Positions 41,681-41,700 of a DNA stretch of 41,700 bases are shown piece by piece. Under the pieces are notes generated by a model. That model was not told where the DNA came from and did not search any database. It worked only from the letters and a program-made list of their open reading frames with translations. The DNA is from Verrucomicrobiota bacterium (GTDB taxonomy: Bacteria; Verrucomicrobiota; Verrucomicrobiia; Opitutales; Opitutaceae), in NCBI GenBank assembly GCA_030605125.1, contig JAUWBD010000016.1, forward strand, positions 1 through 41,700, given 5' to 3'. A program made the position numbers and the translations under genes. Numbering within the stretch: position 1 is the stretch's first letter; each line of letters opens with the position of its first letter.

Positions 41681-41700
41681 CCCGGCAAAGGGGCCGAGGC
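41681..41700 (+). repeat. Partial copy of the flanking repeat, cut by the window end
   Basis: AAAGGGGCCGAGGC at the end of the window matches AAAGGGACCGAGGC at 41106-41119 in 13 of 14 bases and the same orientation. The window stops where the copy at 41101 continues with GTTGTTTATTGAT. The 580-base spacing encloses the lipoprotein gene exactly. Confidence 0.5.

Noticed and set aside
1-41700. tRNA, rRNA, CRISPR, insertion sequence or prophage genes.
   Set aside because: No T-loop-like GGTTCGAAT sequence, regularly spaced repeat array, transposase or phage protein could be seen on either strand.

Overview
The window is a G+C-rich bacterial chromosome segment that most resembles a polysaccharide-degrading member of the Verrucomicrobiota, probably family Opitutaceae. 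The lineage is inferred from several traits: many LacI/AraC regulators next to carbohydrate enzymes; short PEP-CTERM tails of the IPEPSxxAA…RRRR type; pseudopilin-like proteins ending in an H-x9-DG motif; autotransporter-type beta-strand repeat proteins; and start codons without Shine-Dalgarno sequences. No rRNA, tRNA, CRISPR array, insertion sequence or phage gene was seen. No gene-free stretch exceeds 300 bases; the longest are 15651-15933, 31725-31989 and 40962-41234.

Layout. (1) 1-6079: the tail of a PEP-CTERM protein, a pseudopilin, an uncharacterised all-helical/beta-sandwich protein, a GntR-type regulator, a secreted CE15-like esterase, and a PEP-CTERM protein closed by an intrinsic terminator. 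(2) 6128-11154: a GH36 alpha-galactosidase overlapping tail to tail with a secreted SGNH hydrolase, which is followed on the minus strand by its likely LacI regulator. (3) 11358-15650: a plus-strand set of pseudopilin, small secreted carbohydrate-binding-like protein, and large secreted clan GH-A hydrolase with a CBM9-like tail. (4) 15771-25385: AraC regulator divergent from a GH172 (DUF2961) enzyme, a FAD/Fe-S D-2-hydroxyacid dehydrogenase, a GH38 alpha-mannosidase and a DUF4886 SGNH-type protein. (5) 25524-31724 on the minus strand: a GH50-like secreted glycosidase, a pseudopilin, and two paralogous autotransporter-repeat proteins, only one with a PEP-CTERM tail. A LacI gene diverges from this set. 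(6) 33037-38521: two tandem LacI genes divergent from a PEP-CTERM/DNRLRE protein and a DNRLRE-GH28-like enzyme. (7) 38680-40961: AraC regulator divergent from a FAD-dependent oxidoreductase. (8) 40962-41700: a lower-G+C stretch with palindromic repeats and a small lipoprotein gene, unlike the rest.

The recurring theme is a small module: a sugar-responsive regulator, a secreted glycan-active enzyme, and one or more surface or secretion proteins (pseudopilin and/or PEP-CTERM protein). At least four such modules can be seen. Enzymes with signal peptides (CE15, GH-A, GH50-like, GH28-like, two SGNH proteins) would act outside the cytoplasm. GH36, GH38, GH172 and the gene at 865 have none and probably act inside on imported oligosaccharides. 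No transporter, SusC/SusD pair, exosortase or type II secretion machinery is encoded here, so uptake and sorting must be supplied from elsewhere. Family assignments come from motifs read by eye; substrates are inferred.
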